Below, one piece after another: positions 23,325 to 35,935 of a stretch of DNA of 64,000 bases. Source of the DNA: Sisyra terminalis. Its lineage: Eukaryota > Arthropoda > Insecta > Neuroptera > Sisyridae. Below the pieces are notes generated by a model. It saw only the letters and a program-made list of their open reading frames with translations. It was not told the origin of the DNA and did no database searches. How positions within the stretch are numbered: position 1 is the first letter of the stretch; each line of letters opens with the position of its first letter. Where the stretch lies: NCBI GenBank assembly GCA_958496175.1, contig OY292278.1, positions 18,600,001 through 18,664,000 on the forward strand, given 5' to 3'. The translations under genes and the position numbers were made by a program.

Positions 23325-24320
23325 TCACAGAATTACAACTGAAATAGATGATACCTTTGCATTTTCTTCCTCAAGTTTCCTAAGGGGTCACTAATTATTT
23401 AATTTACGATTATTCTTTTTCGAAATCTGCATAACTCTAGAAATATAAAATTAGTCATATGAATGTGCAAAGCTTTTATTCAAACTATCAATTGTTAACT
23501 AATTTAGTACAAAAGAAATTCAAAATGACTTCATAGATCTTAGTTAATTAACGAAAGTGAATATAAGATAATTTATTTTTCAATACTAAGAGCAACAATA
23601 AGACAAGCCTACAGTTTGAATGATTCCCATACTGTATAACTAACTACAGTACAGGTGAAGCCGAACCACATTAGGTAGTTTCAATGTCAAATGATAGTTC
23701 AAATAAACTTATGTTAATAATGTTTTAGAAATAAACTTACTTTGCTTTTGTTTTCGTTGTTTTTTTAACAACGCAATCCTCCTTGTCTTCTTTGTCAATT
23801 GGAATTCGGCGAAAATGTTCTGTTAAATGATAATAATCAGCTTTAAGATATTGAAGGATTTTTTTCGCCCCTTGCCTCAAAATATCGGGACTAGGATAAA
23901 TAATTGGATTACCAGAAAGCTCCAAGATTTTCATTTTTGTTAACAATCCTGTAAAAAACAATTCTAGTTCTTCCAGATTTTTTAAATAGTTGGAAAATTA
24001 CCAAGTTTCATGGGAAGCTGCTGAAGACAGTTGTTCTGTAGATTCAGAACAGCTAGTTCGGAACAATGAACGATTTTCGAGGATATAATTTTTATTTGGT
24101 TATTTCGTACGTCAAGCCACATTAGGTGGGGTAAGTGGGTGAATAATTCCCCTGGCAAACTGTCGAGCAAATTGCCTTCTAAGCTTAACATGCACAAGTG
24201 CTGCAAACTAAATAAAGGAATCGGTAAACGTTTTAATTTTTTTCTGGACAAATCCAAATATATAGCTCTCGAGTTTCTTGCGACGCTTAAATCCAACAAT
24301 TTTATTTCTTGTTTTAACAT
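23325..24320 (-). CDS. Short leucine-rich repeat protein (LRRC27-like)
   Basis: Three minus-strand exons join in phase: 24320-24002, 23948-23741 and 23379-23325, giving about 193 residues. The protein has four to five LRRs: AIYLDLSRKKLKRLP, LCMLSLEGNLLDSLP, LMWLDVRNNQIKIIS, LAVLNLQNNCLQQLP and MKILELSGNPIIYPS. A cap with ILRQGAKKILQYLKADYYHL and a Lys-rich tail ending in KLEEENAKVSSISVVIL follow. Exon 2 appears to stop at TAA 23737, but that codon lies in a near-perfect donor (GCAAA|GTAAGT). Splicing to the AG at 23380 restores phase and adds 18 residues, so I prefer the longer form. LRR spacing and cap resemble LRRC27. Likely an intracellular scaffold; no signal peptide or membrane segment. 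Role unknown. Confidence 0.75.
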
Positions 24321-24329
24321 TTTCTTGAG

Positions 24330-27300
24330 TTACATTTAATTTTGAAGTATATTAGTTGTGTCATCAGTTCAAAATAAAGAACTTTGACCAATTTTGACAC
24401 ATTCTATTTTCAGGAATCGGAAACCAGAAATCACTAGATTTTATTATGAAAATTGGTAAAATATATCAAAATACAAAATCCCACAAACGAGATGTAAATT
24501 TCAAACTCACATTTGGGAATGGTTTTAAATTTTGTGTTAGTTAGTATGAGGCACATGTCTGCTCTATCTCTATTTTCTCTGTGGAATTCACATGTTGAAA
24601 TAAGATATTGATACTTAAAACCAATTATTACAATATAAATCTGGGTGGGCAAAAATAAATATCGATAAATTCATTATTGAATAATATCTTCTTCTCGCCA
24701 CGTTAAAAATTTAGTATCGATTGAATTCATACTCTTATCTGTATGATCAATAAATTAAACATTTTCCATCAAAATTCTTTGTTTTCTTCTCAAATGAACC
24801 AAAATTTCAGTAATTGTAATTTTAATTTTCACTTAAAGCTTTTTCCTTTCATAAAATACGATGCAGAAAAAATTAAAATTAACCAACTGATCTTTGTTTT
24901 TATTTTCTTAATGAATTTTGTGACAGTATTATAAGCCTTCTTTCAGCTTTGCTGAAGTTAAATTTGTATTGTAAAAAACACTTTATTTTTTTAATTGATT
25001 TATTAATACATTAATTTGATTGTTTATAGTTGAATTAATTGTGTTGCCAATAATTATGGCACAAAGAAGGCTCGTCATATGCTCCAAACAATGGTTCATC
25101 AATAGGTACTAATGGTTCATATATTTGAATGGTAGTTCAGTGATATTGAGGATGAATGTGAACGATTTTTGGGTTCCAAAGGACATAAAGCAACACTATT
25201 GTTACCCGTTACCGAAAATGCGATAGATAATTCGGAACGAAAACAATCATCCTTTATACAAACGCTGAAAAAATGGTTATCTGCAACATAACCACATCTC
25301 AAAAGTATGGATCAAAGTCTAATCAATGAATATTGAAAATATGAATGAACTTTAAATCAAAGAAAATATCAAAAATTTTGTTGAGCCACCTCCACCGATG
25401 CATTGAGGTAATGTTGGTTGCCTAACATCGTTTTTAATTTACGTATTCAAACCGAAAAGAAATTCTGATGCAAATAATTGTGATAGACAAAATTTTATTT
25501 GAGTGAGAGAGAAGACGAAATTTCCCTCTATCAGTAAAAATTTATGTTTTTATGTTGAATGTATGTATATGAAAATATGATAGATGCAAATAAAAAGTAT
25601 GGACTTATTAATTAGGTATGAAATACCTCAGTTGAAATGTAAAAATATTTCCAACACTCTAAACAACTTGTGTTCTCTGAACACTTTTTCAGAGAAATAT
25701 TTCCACCAAACAGGTACTTTTTCGAAGAATCTCGAAAGTTAATATCGCAATGTTCAGATTGAGAAGTGTATTTTTTTTATAAATAATTTTGTAAGGATGC
25801 AAATTATTGCGTTTCTTTGCATATCTTCAAGCGTCTATAATTATCCCCCGTGAATGGGAAAAACAATTCAAATAGCACTCGAATTTGAAAACTATGATGT
25901 ATTTTGGATAAAACACAAGTAAAATCAAAATTAAATAATATAAACTGAAAAGTTTTAGTTTATTCTGTGTTTTGTCATACAACTTTTTAGCATATAAAGA
26001 TTAAATATATAAGGAATTCCAATTTTTATTATTTATAACAGGTATCTATAACTAAATTTACGATTTACGAATTAAAAGATTTATGAATATAAACTACTAC
26101 TTCATTAAATCTTAGTTCACCTATGTATGTTGATCGTTTTTTTAACTCTCAGTAAAAAAATTCAACTAAAATAGCACCATGGAAAAAAGGGGTAAGGACA
26201 TACTATAAATACATTCTTAAGTTTTGAGAAGAAACAATTCAATTGGATCGTTAGTTAATACATATTTTTTGCATTAAATTACGAATTGTATTTGTATAGC
26301 AGTTAAATTTAATATTTAAAGGATTTTTAAACAAATTTCTCATCAAATAACGCAATTGTATAATCGACTAAAAATATTACATGGTTGAAAAGAGCTCAGA
26401 TCACATTTAAATAGTATTTACCGACCTTTTGATTTTGACTTAGTGTCGGCCAAAAAACGAGTTTCGGTTTAGTTTCGGTTTCGGTTGTCATCAAGCCGAA
26501 ACTACATCCGAAACCAAAACTAAATTCGTGAGATAAAAAAGTTAAAAAAAAATTATTGTTTTCCACTTATTATTTGATTCTTCAATTATGAATACTATGA
26601 TAACTATCAGTTTATTAATATTTTGTTTAATTTTATCTTTAATACATTTTTCACTTCGAAAGAAAACTGATCAAAATTTAGAAGACATTATTTTGTTTTT
26701 ATGATATAAAAAGAGCACTTTCTATTTTGTGTACCTAAACATATTAGGTAAAAAGTTATGTTATTCGTAACTAACATTAAGAATAATTGTTAGGTGCGTT
26801 TCTTTAAAATTAACCCCTTATTTTAGTATAAATACTTTATTTGAAATAAAAAGTGATAATAATATATTATGTTAATGATAAGCTCAAATATTAGGGACTA
26901 AATGATTAGTGAATACCTATAGAATTTAAAAATAAAGACTGAATAATTATAATTAACCTTTTTTCCTACAAAATATGACCTTATACCAAAGCTTCGGTTT
27001 CGATTTTGGCCGAAACTGAGACTAACGCTGAAATTTGGTTTCGGCCGTAAAAACTAGTTTCGGCCAGACTCTACATTTAAATTTGTGAGGTTCACGGGGT
27101 TCACTAATGGAAAGATACAAGGATAAAATCAAAATTGGCCTAAAATCAGCTTTAATGAACCATTAAAACCTTTTTAACATTAACCAAATAATAAATAGGA
27201 TTTTAATTTTTATCAACTATCGGTGCTGAATTTTAGAAAAAAAAAATAAATAAACAACGATCAATTTCTAAGTAAAATCTAAATCTAAATATTTTTCTAT

Positions 27301-27900
27301 GTACGAATAAGTATATATTTTTTGCGAAATCATCAAATAAATCTCATGACTGAAAAAAAAAATCCCAAAGAAAATAGTAAAATGATCAAAAATAATACAA
27401 ATATTACCATTTTGTTTGAATCTATACCATTTTATTTATTTAATTTTTTATATTATATTATTTAATACAACGATAATAATTAGGTGTAAAAAATAAAATC
27501 ATTTTACGATTTTTTTCCTTAATAGCTTTTAATGTATTTTTTTTTCACATTCTATGCAGACTCTAAAGCATTGCCGGCATTTCCTATCTGCTTATATAGA
27601 AAATGCGGCCATGATAAAGCTCTGATTTTACTAGGACCACTGGGGCACTAATATTACCAATGGTACTTAGTCACTTATACCAAAGTTTCGTTAATTAAAG
27701 CTTGTTAAAAGTGATACACCTGTTACTCATTCATAACGCTATCTCCTTTCATATCATAAACAACACTACAACTCATTCTCTCTCTTTTACGTGTAGGCAA
27801 CCATTGTCAACAACAACTAATGGGTGTGTTACGTTGGATTGTTTTGTCGTAATTCAAAAATGTTTCAGTGCAATTTACTATTAAATTAAAGTCTTTTTTT
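24330..27900. other. Intergenic DNA between LRR gene and Tsf2
   Basis: AT-rich with small open frames lacking domains. A patch at about 25136-25290 reads in + frame as a possible C-terminal coding piece (FSDIEDECERFLGSKGHKAT and on to KWLSAT, stop). I cannot connect it to an upstream exon. A hAT-like MITE occupies 26450-27072. Confidence 0.4.
26450..27072. mobile_element. hAT-like MITE with GGCCGAAACTAGTTTTT ends
   Basis: The left end AGTGTCGGCCAAAAAACGAG and the right end AAACTAGTTTCGGCCAGACT are inverted, with tandem GGTTTCGGTTTCGG-type steps inside the termini. The ends are related to the MITE at 14324-14641. ACATTTAAAT occurs near both sides (26404 and about 27070) but not flush with the left end. 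Confidence 0.55.
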
Positions 27901-27925
27901 TAATTTCAAAAACTATATCCAAAAA

Positions 27926-30900
27926 ATGGATAAACTCTTTCCCCTATTATCTATATTACTTTGTTTTAGTTTCCTATTATTAAAAACCAAAGGTAAGTTT
28001 TGTAGTGAAATTTTAGGTTATAAAACTTGGGCGTTACTTAATTTAACAGAAGTTTAAAATATAAAACAATAAATCACCTTGGTGAATGATTTTACGATAA
28101 ATACTGAAGTTTTTATTTATTTTTTTGTTCTTTTTTGTTTAGGGGATGTTGCTGTGATAGACGAAGATGATAGCAAGAAATTGATTTGGTGTACGACAAA
28201 CCCAGAGGAAACTAAAAAATGTGAAAACTTCGCCCATGCTGCTGCCCGGGATAAACAATCATTTAAGAAAAATTACTTAGAATTACATTGCAAACAAGTA
28301 AATCGAATGAAAATATATACTTCTAGAAGTTTGGACAATTGTTTAGAATTGAGATTTCATAACAAAATCGCTTCAAAAGATGTTTTATCCAAATAGGAAA
28401 CCTCTCCTCGTAGGGGGACATCGACTAGGGATTGCAATAGTAATTTCAAGATATAATACATAGTTTTACTGCAATAGTTGGATACTTGGAGGATCCTTAC
28501 AATGTGGTATTTAGGAAATGATTAAACCCTTAATGTTTTAAGACTAAAGTTCCCAGTATTTATTGATGAAATAACAAGGAGAATGCCGAGGTCTTCGGAT
28601 CACGGATTTAGTTTAGATTTTTTTTCCTGGATGAAGAAAATATATGGTTATAGAGGCCACTACTCAATATTTTTTTTTTATATATTTACAATTGAACCTA
28701 CAATTCACTCATTGAATTCAATTCTATAGCAATAACGTTTCTAGTCATTTAAGACATTTCAGCTCATGTCCCTTTTAGGTCGGTCAATCCGGCGACGTTG
28801 TTTTGTCTACTATATATTGTATTCGTGATTTTTTTGCTAATTGAATTCAAATTTTGTATAATTTTCTGTTTTGTGTCTAAACTGAATTAAATCCCTTTTG
28901 GAACAGCCAAATCTGGCAACGATACATTTTCTACTTTGTTTTTTATTCTATTCGTGATTTGTTAGTTCAGTTCTTATATGTTATAATTTTCTCTTAACCT
29001 AAATTTTCATTAGGAATCGGTTTATTCGCGAATTAAATAAAACAAAGTAGAAAATGCAATGTCGCTAGATTTGACTGTTTTAAAAGGACTTAAATCGCTA
29101 AATTTTCAGTTCAAGTCCTTTTAGGTCGGGCAATATCCGGCAACGTTTCATTTTCTTCTTTGTTTTTTATTCTATTCGTGATTTCTTGTTAATTCAGTTC
29201 TAAGATGGTATATTTTTCTCTTTTGCCTTTATTCGCGATTTAAATTAAAAACAAAGTAGAAAAGGCAATCGGTTATTTACCGATCCAAAAGAAACTTAAG
29301 CCAAATCTTCATTATGGGCTGATTTAATCGCGAATTAAGTAAAAAGCAAAGTAAAAAACGTAACGTTGTCATATATTGACCGACCTGAAAGGGACCTAAG
29401 CCAACATTTCATTTCCAATTTATTTAAGTTCCTATGTATCTTTATATGTAAAAATAGTCATAAAATAAATAAAAAGTTAATCATACTCCACGGATTCGAA
29501 CCTGGTTCTTAACGACGAAGAACAGGTCGGTTGCTACAGAACTGAATTTAACGTGTAAATTGCATCTTCAATAGCAAATATCTAAAAAAATATTGAGTAG
29601 TGGCCCCTATAACCATATATTTTCTTCATCAGGAAATCAAAATTACCATCCTACAAAATTTGAACTAAATCCGTGTCCCCGAGAACTTGAACTCTCCCTG
29701 TAAGTCTAATTCTCATAAAATGCAAAATATTCAACATAGATCGATACATAGGCAGAATAAATTAATGTTTTCTTGTATTTCATTCAACAGTCTGTATTTT
29801 GAATGGCCTTAAAAATTACGTACATTAGCCTTAATGTATTACAATATGTAGTACAATCATATATGTAATCCCATATAAGATTACTTATAAAAATCGGAAC
29901 AAAGTGAATCTAGACCTTTGCTCAAGACTCAATATTAAGAAAAATTATTGGAACAAAGCACTATAAAGATATTCGGCTGCAGCCTTTTTGCTTGAAGCTT
30001 TGATCTCTTTACTTTAAATGGGTTCAAATCCCGTATCGACCAAATTTTCGATATTATCTCTATATATATATTTGATATATCTTGATAAACGGATTTTTAT
30101 TTACCCTAGTCGGTTAAGATCTTAGTTATTATAAAGCGACGGTAAATAGCAATAAAAAAAATCTGTACTTTAGGAAATGAATCCAGTAAATTAATGCAAA
30201 GGGGGCATCCATTAATTACGTGAGGCATTTAGGGGTGAGTAAAATCTCACGTGGGCGAGAGGATGGCAAATATCACGTAATTTTTAAAATAAATTTAATG
30301 TAATCACAGATTAATTCATTTATATTGCAAATACGCATTTTGAAAAATCTCACGTGATATTGGAGGGTGAGTTAAGCTAAACCTCACGAAATCTTACCAA
30401 GGGGGAGGATGGGTCGAAAAATAGCTAAAATTGTGTCACGTAATTAATGGATGCCCCCAAATAATGCAAGAAATTGCTTATGTTTCCTGGGTTAAATATT
30501 TTAAAATTTGCGGGACTTTGTTTAATTTTCGATGTTTAATTTCGTTCATGCTTCTTGTGAACGACATATAAGCAACCATGACTTCATACCCTTTTCTGAA
30601 AAATTGATCAAGTTTTATATTAAGGGGTTTTCGAATTGAAAGCTACAACTTCAATAAAGAATGTTATAATTACTAAGTCTTGATTACTACTTCTACTCGT
30701 AGTTTTGGTAAATATTCTCTCGAAACCCAAACTGTAATTTAGCGTTCAAATTTTCTGAAACAGAAAGTTAGATCAAATTCTACTCCAAAATTTCACGGTT
30801 GCCTTCTATGTCAATAAATGAAGTACAACATTGTACACAATATTTCATACTTTGAAATTACTATTGAAGTACTTAAAAATTATGTGACAAACTTTAAAAA

Positions 30901-33900
30901 GTTAGGCAATTTTGATTTAATTCTCATTTCCAAATAATTACCATCTTTCTTTTTATAAATTTCAATAATAAATTTGTTTCTTAGGCTTTTGATCGAGAAG
31001 AATGTATGACCTGGTTGGACGAAGGACGAGCCCATATTACGAGTTTAGATACGGGTGAAGTTTTCGTTGGAGGTCGATACCACAGTTTAGTGCCTATAGT
31101 TCAGGAAATTTACGAAGGAGGCTTTAAGTACTACTATGCAGTTGCTGCCGTCAAAAAAGGCACATTGCCAGAAGTTCGAAGTTTAGAAGATCTTCGAGGC
31201 AAAAAAGGATGTTTTGCAGAAGTTGGAACATTAGCCGGTTGGGTTTTACCCATATATACTGTAAGAAACGCCAATTGATTTTTTTAAATATATTTTTGAA
31301 TACAAATTTCTTTTCAGTTAATGAAACGAGGAGGACTGGATATTATTGATTGCAACAACCATGTGAAATCAGCAATAAAATTCTTTGGTCCTTCATGTGC
31401 TGTTAATTCTCTCATTAACAAATATAATCCAATTGGAGATAACTCAGATAAACTTTGCCAGTTATGTACAGGAAAAGTACCGGGAGGAAAATGTACAAGA
31501 GCCGACCCTTACGCTGGATATCAAGGAGCATTCCGATGCTTATTAGAAGCGGGAGATATCGCTTTTATTAAACATTCCACCATCAATCAAATGATTTCTA
31601 GAGGGGAAGAATTCAGTTCGGTTTCAGCATCTAATTTTGAATTATTGTGTTTGGATGGTTCGAGGCGTCCTGTTGATGAGTACCGATCTTGCAATTGGGG
31701 TACAGTACCTTCACATGCTGTCGTCACTACTTCCGCAATCAAATTGGAACAACGACAAAAATATCAAGCTTTCATCACAACAGCCGTTCGATTGTATTCG
31801 CGTAAAGATCCGAGTACTTTAGTTTATAATTCCACTAACTCAAACAACCCTTACGATAATCGATTTGGAAATCGAAACGATTTGTACAATCGAGATTATT
31901 CTCCATATACAACGACTACAACCAATCGATATGAGAGTCGCAACTTCGATTACAATCGACGTGGGAATCTTGAAGAATTGGATCAAAGAAACGAAACACA
32001 ATTTTATGAAATTTTTAACATTTTTGAATCAGCCCCAAAGTATGGAATCTTATTTAATCTTATGTTTCAAGTAAGTTTTTATTTTATGAGATTCTTATGC
32101 TTTATTCCGCTAAAATACAAAACTGTACAAATAGTTTCTGCTCTTATATTTTAATTTTCAAGTAACCAATTATGTTTTTCACAGGATAACACAATAGATT
32201 TAGTTGCTCTTGATGAACAACAGCAAAATTATATGAATTATCTCGGCAAGTCTTTAGATTTGATTTTGGGTATTCGAGATTGTCCCATAAATCGCATGAC
32301 TTTATGTGTCACGTCTGATCCAGAACTTGAAAAATGCATCAAAATGAGAGTAAGTAATAGGAATAATGGTTTTTTAGATAGTCTATATTAATTTTTATGT
32401 TCAATTATAACTTTCCATTTCTTTCACAGACTGCGTTGAAAGCTCAACTATTGAAACCAGAAATGATTTGCTATAAAGGTCACTCCCATATTCATTGTAT
32501 GCAAGCTATCAAATCAGGCACTGCTGATGTAACTATGCTAGACGCTAGTGACGTGTATACTGCAGGATTACGTTACGACTTGGTTCCATTCATTAGTGAA
32601 GTATACAATTTAGGTTCTGACGATTATTATGTAGTTGCCGTGGCAAAAGAACAAGACCCCAGCACTGAATTGACGTATTTAAAAGGTTTGAACTAATATA
32701 TCATCTTTACTGTACCAATAATATTTAATTTATATTTTAGGAAAATATACTTGTCATACTGGAATTAATATGGCAGCAGGATGGGTTTATCCATTAGCTT
32801 ATTTAATAAGCAATGGTTGGATTCGTCCGTATGGATGTAACAGTATCAGAGCGGCAGCTGAATATTTCACTAAATCTTGTATTCCTGGCGCCACTTCTGC
32901 GGAATATAACACAGATGTACCTTATGACAATATGTGTGATCTTTGTCATGGAGCTAGCTACAGGTATATTAATTAAATCACGAAAATTAGGAAAACTGTT
33001 AGTATTAAAAAAAACAAACAATCTTCAATTTCTATTTTACGGTGATAATCGATGAGTACCAAGACTCACAAGCTTATAACACTTTTATTTTGAAGAAGTT
33101 ATCAGATTTGATGAAGAACCAACTCCTTAAATTTAATATATAAGCCTTAGATCTTGGTCAAAAAATTATCCTTGGTTGATTCAGAGAAGAATTCCATGAT
33201 ACAAAATTCATGACTCTTAAGTGGTGTCATGCAATTTTTCTTTGAAACGACTAAGTCACCTTTTTTAACCAAAATGTAGAGTTTGTAAAGTTATGACTTA
33301 GGGAATCATGCAATTAGAAATTAATTAACATGGTTATAAGTCTTCCTAACTTATTTTACACGAAATATTTTTGGTGTTATAATGTTTAACATGTATTTAA
33401 TACATGATATAATACACTAAAGCAGGGGTTTCCACCCTTAACTTATCAGAATTTTTCCACGACATCCTATATAAAATTTCAGGGTAAACCATTACATAAA
33501 AGAAACATGAGCTCACAAAAATCCGATTTGTAACTGTACCACATACTAAATAGTAGCGACAACTTCACGCTTAGGCTCTATGGTATTCTGTAAAGCGCGG
33601 TTAATAAGTCATTTAGTCTTCAGTACCTTGTATCGGGTTGGGAATCTTCAAAATTTTAGGGAGCCAAATTTTAAAACTTTTTTTGGAAAAAGTGAGCCTG
33701 TTTAAAGTTAAATCTTTGCTATTGGTGGAAGTTGGCAAAAATCAGGTAGATTGATCGAGTTGGTATCGATGCTTATGAGGCAAAATCCATCCCTATTTAT
33801 ACAAAATTTGGTCCAATAAAGTTTTTGAATTATTGGATGATATTCCTTCGATCCTAGCAGATCCTAGTGTGTTTTTGTTTTATACAAATTGGGATAGATG

Positions 33901-35136
33901 TTTTATTTTGTTCGAAACCCAGTCAAAATCAAGAAAGCTAGTTTAAATTTGATTACATACATTACGCCTATTGATAGGCAATTGTTGGTACAAGGCTGCT
34001 AAAACTATAGTATAACTTTTAAGAGAACCTTATGTTTATTACCACTAAAATTGAAGAAGAAAAAGTAATTTCTAGTACGTATTTATTGCAATTTATGAAA
34101 TCGGTTCGTTTATTTTTATTTTTTTGAATAGTTGAAACTTTGAAACTGAATTTGACACTTAAAAAGCCATAATTTAGATCCAAAGAGCCGTGTGAGATTC
34201 ACAAAGTGCAGTTTCCCGACCTCTGGCCAACATGAACGTACTGGTCGAATTTACGTTAGTATGAGTAACATTTTACATAGTAAAAATATTATAATTAATA
34301 TAGCTAAATTTTCACGACGCCTCAATAGAAGAGCCACGGCGCCCTAGGGCGCTGCGGCGAACAGTTTGGGAAAGACTTCCCTAAAGATCAAATCCCCAAT
34401 TTTAATAGTTTGAATTTTTAATTTCTAGATATTGTCACCGAGATGCATCTGAAGACTACTACGGTCATACAGGAGCACTTCGATGTTTAGTCGAAGGAGG
34501 TGGCGATGTAGCTTTTGTGAAACACACAACAGTCATGGAAAACACGGATAGTAAACGCAGAGAATGGTGGGCTCGGGATACCCTTAACGGAGATTTTGAG
34601 CTTTTATGTCCTGATGGTATTATTTTTTTCTTTTTTTTATTTGAACCCAAAAATTAAACTATTCTTTTTCAGGAACACGAGCGGAAGTGATGGAATTTAA
34701 AAAATGTAATTTGGGTAAAGTTAAAGCTAATGCTCTTGTTACACGTGGCGGTTACGGATATAATGAAACCGAAATAAATACATATATCAATTTATTCATT
34801 TACTCGCAACAATTCTATGGTCGCAAGGAAGCGGATGAATTTAGGTTTTAATATTGGCACTGATTTAGGGATGAAATATTAAATGTTTTTTTTAGTTTTA
34901 GCATGTTTTACTCGCAACCACCCTATAGCGATTTAATTTTCCAGGACGCAGCTCAACAACTTCGAATAATCGATCCACATAAACGTGAATTTTCTGAATA
35001 TCTAGGAAAAGATTTTATGCGGGCGAGACGGATAGTTGATTGTCATGCCGGAGCTCCAATTTCTATGACATTTTCACTAATTGGAACCTTATGTTCCGCC
35101 TTATTAACTTTACTGATCACTCGAGGATATTTTTAA
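27926..35136 (+). CDS. Tsf2: Transferrin 2 (melanotransferrin-like, membrane-anchored)
   Basis: Insect Tsf2 is a two-lobed, GPI-anchored transferrin, needed for septate junctions in Drosophila. Ten exons join in phase: 27926-27992, 28143-28297, 30985-31260, 31318-32070, 32185-32349, 32430-32685, 32741-32963, 34429-34616, 34673-34844 and 34896-35136, giving 831 residues. Exon 1 is a signal peptide ([19 protein letters not shown]). N-lobe iron ligands are present: Asp in SLDTGE, Tyr in KYYYAV, Tyr in [10 protein letters not shown], His in VPSHAVV. The N-lobe anion site is altered: [12 protein letters not shown] lacks the usual Thr and Arg. In the C-lobe, LDASD, DDYYVV and [10 protein letters not shown] are kept, but [10 protein letters not shown] lacks Arg and the His position reads KANALV. 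The tail [18 protein letters not shown] fits a GPI signal. Iron binding, if any, is likely limited to the N-lobe. Confidence 0.93.
28605..29680. repeat. Foldback array in Tsf2 intron 2
   Basis: The outer ends are inverted: GAAGAAAATATATGGTTATA with CCACTACTCAATATTTTT at 28633-28675, and its complement at 29590-29632. Between them lie at least five alternating direct and inverted copies of a module reading about CCTTTTAGGTCGG, CAAT, GGCAACGTT, then TTCTACTTTGTTTTTTATTC and TATTCGTGATT. No coding frame. Confidence 0.7.
29487..29560 (-). repeat. tRNA-derived segment inside the array
   Basis: On the minus strand this ends CCAGGTTCGAATCCGTGG, a good box B and T-arm, preceded by GTAGCAACCGACCTGTTCTTCG. 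It looks like a decayed tRNA-derived SINE head; the acceptor stem is not convincing, so it is not called a tRNA gene. Confidence 0.45.
29970..30165 (+). repeat. tRNA-derived SINE, copy 1
   Basis: Head with box B-like GGGTTCAAATCCCGTATCGA near 30024. The tail is shared with two other copies here: ACGGATTTTTATTTACCCTA, AGTCGGTTAAGATCTTAG and TTATAAAGCGACGGTAAATA, then an A-rich end. The box A end is eroded. Confidence 0.7.
30201..30458. mobile_element. MITE with GGGGGCATCCATTAATTACG ends
   Basis: Near-perfect inverted termini, GGGGGCATCCATTAATTACG at 30201 and CGTAATTAATGGATGCCCCC ending at 30458, with several internal CACGTGA/TCACGT blocks. Size 258 bp, no coding capacity. It lies in Tsf2 intron 2. 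The GGGG..ATCCAT..TACGT terminus type is widespread among animal MITEs. Confidence 0.8.
33423..34378. mobile_element. Non-autonomous hAT-like element in Tsf2 intron 7
   Basis: The left end CAGGGGTTTCCACCC and the right end CAGTTTGGGAAAGACTT are imperfect inverted termini of hAT type. 8-bp flanks CACTAAAG (33415-33422) and CCCTAAAG (34379-34386) differ at one base. About 33700-34025 inside it resembles the outer end of the 54.4-60.2 kb palindrome (see findings). No transposase frame. Confidence 0.6.
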
Positions 35137-35935
35137 AGAATCTCATCTTTATATTTGAATAGAATAGTTTTTTTATAGGTAATTTTAATATTTTTAGATT
35201 GTACAAATTTAGTGCCTTTGAAATGAGCCTTCGACACTGCGCGTTAAGATCTGTCTTTTCTTTTTATTAATATTTTAATATAAGTTCTATTAAGTTATAT
35301 TACAACCTGAAAGTAACATATCATTATTTAGAATTTCTTTTAGCGAATTGTTGCTATTTTTTTTATAAGAAATTAGTGGCAATTTTAAATTGCTAGAAAT
35401 TCTGTAGCTTTTTTTATATTCTTTTTAAGATTTTTATTATTTTATTTGGTACATACTTTTGTTTAGTTTTATCATATTTAGGATTTTTGCCGTCCATTTC
35501 TAATTTAACCGTCCATTTTGTACGTTGAAATGTAAATGTTTTAAGTAGGAAGTAAGAAATTAAGGAAAAATATTATAAGTATTTCTGATTTTTATGAAAT
35601 AAAGAGAAAGTATGTTCGATATGAAAATTATTGTAACTTTTAGAAGGAAACGAACAAAAGTAAGAGTGGAAGATTTGATAAAAGAAGAGAAGAATATGAG
35701 AGTAAAGGGCAAATGAGTTCTTCTCTCTCTTTTCCTTATCTGGTTTCATGGTCAATGACATCACCATACGTTCGTAATGATCAGACAGTGTTGAGTCAAA
35801 GACCATCTCCCAATTAAACTCAATTAACACTCGGATTAGACCCACACTAAGGGGCTTTTGAGTCATCGATCGATTTCAATTGAATTCAAAATTTATTAGT
35901 TTAATTAAATTAAAGTATCAATTGTGTTGGAAAAA
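35137..35935 (+). other. Tsf2 3' UTR and PGM3 upstream region
   Basis: About 800 bp separate the Tsf2 stop from the PGM3 start on the same strand. An ATGAAATAAAGAG stretch near 35594 is a candidate poly(A) signal. The PGM3 promoter must lie here, but I see no clear TATA or initiator. Confidence 0.45.

Noticed and set aside
29487..29560. Possible functional tRNA gene
   Set aside because: Box B is good but the acceptor and D arms do not fold; embedded in a repeat array, so a SINE head is more likely.
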